Shown: piece by piece, positions 39,959-40,069 of the stretch
Position numbering within the stretch: position 1 is the stretch's first letter
Layout: each line of letters begins with the position of its first letter
IMG/VR virus record: IMGVR_UViG_3300027782_000159
Span: 1-40,069 of that record
Length of the DNA: 40,069 bases
Direction: 5' to 3' (one strand)
From: a virus
Program-made: the position numbers and the translations under genes
The notes under the pieces: generated by a model
The model's input: only the letters and a program-made list of their open reading frames with translations
Databases searched by the model: none
What the model was told of the DNA's origin: nothing

Positions 39959-40069
39959 CGTTTCTGGCGTGGAAGTCTATGTCTCTCTCGACCATGTCCT
40001 TCACCAGCGACGAGAAGTTCGTTTTCGGCTTCCACCCTAGGCTTTCCCTGGCTTTGCCGGACATACCCC
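39939..40069 (-). CDS. gmd: GDP-mannose 4,6-dehydratase, C-terminal end
   Basis: Only the last 42 codons are in the window (stop TAG at 39939-39941). KARESLGWKPKTNFSSLVKD matches the C-terminal KAxxxLGWKPxxxFxxLVxxM motif of GDP-mannose 4,6-dehydratases and related short-chain sugar-nucleotide enzymes. Gmd makes GDP-4-keto-6-deoxymannose for fucose, rhamnose or perosamine sugars. The gene lies beyond the right edge. The assignment rests on this short tail. Confidence 0.65.
   Translation of the reverse strand, partial: GMSGKARESLGWKPKTNFSSLVKDMVERDIDFHARNVRHRSR

Noticed and set aside
39945-39961. Simple frameshift restoring DnaE (SMPDV seen in another frame)
   Set aside because: The out-of-frame SMPDV is followed by SGVEVYV, not the DxDF catalytic pattern, and the minus strand here encodes the gmd tail, so it is coincidence.

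Overview
The window is a gene-dense, mostly plus-strand segment of a large tailed-phage genome with a T4-like replication and recombination core. T4-type proteins are recognisable by motif: UvsW helicase, UvsX recombinase, a UvsY-like mediator, a gp32-like zinc ssDNA-binding protein, a gp41/DnaB-like helicase, gp1-like dNMP kinase, a gp4-like head-completion nuclease and a sigma-like protein that could play the gp55 role. Sugar-nucleotide genes typical of Gram-negative surface chemistry (HldE, UDP-galactopyranose mutase, GDP-mannose dehydratase) suggest a Gram-negative host, but the host cannot be read from the sequence. Codon choice is distinctive: arginine is mostly AGG and isoleucine very often ATA.

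Layout. 0-1 kb (minus): the end of a Gly-X-Thr collagen-like protein and a small virion-like protein. 1-5.5 kb: uvsW, an HNH endonuclease behind an I-TevI-like hairpin/promoter, unknown proteins and an exported thioredoxin. 5.5-6.3 kb: an approximately 800 bp gene-free, hairpin-rich stretch behind a sigma70-like promoter, best read as a large structured non-coding RNA. 6.3-12.1 kb: family A DNA polymerase (Leu at position 762), sigma-like protein, glycosyltransferase, DnaB-like helicase, UvsY-like protein, acetyltransferase, dCMP deaminase. 12.1-17.6 kb: UDP-galactopyranose mutase (minus), methyltransferase-like protein, gp32 with an autoregulation-like leader, uvsX. 17.6-22.2 kb: an AT-richer block with an amidoligase, small unknowns and two glycosyltransferases. 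22.2-28.2 kb: a second HNH protein, a Hel308/Ski2-like helicase, a Cys-rich protein, dNMP kinase, a sugar cupin, an orphan C-terminal half of a cytosine-C5 methyltransferase, and the gp4-like nuclease with two zinc fingers. 28.2-33.3 kb: small proteins with leaders resembling T4 capsid-targeting sequences, thyX and hldE. 33.4-38.3 kb: a complete prkA-yeaH-spoVR operon. 38.6-40 kb: the front half of a DnaE polymerase that stops just before its catalytic aspartates, overlapping the tail of a GDP-mannose 4,6-dehydratase.

Working model: host-like promoters (TTGAxx/TATxxT) serve early genes and the RNA; a second class with a TTATAA core, three copies as AGCCTTATAA, serves later genes, perhaps through the sigma-like protein. 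UvsW/X/Y, gp32, gp41-like helicase and PolA form a recombination-dependent replication machine fed by dCMP deaminase, ThyX and dNMP kinase. The scattered sugar genes could decorate the virion (the Thr-rich collagen fibre is a candidate) or change the host surface. The PrkA/YeaH/SpoVR triad, a bacterial starvation-response module, is the strongest candidate for host-state reprogramming. No tRNA gene, CRISPR array, insertion sequence or integrase was found.
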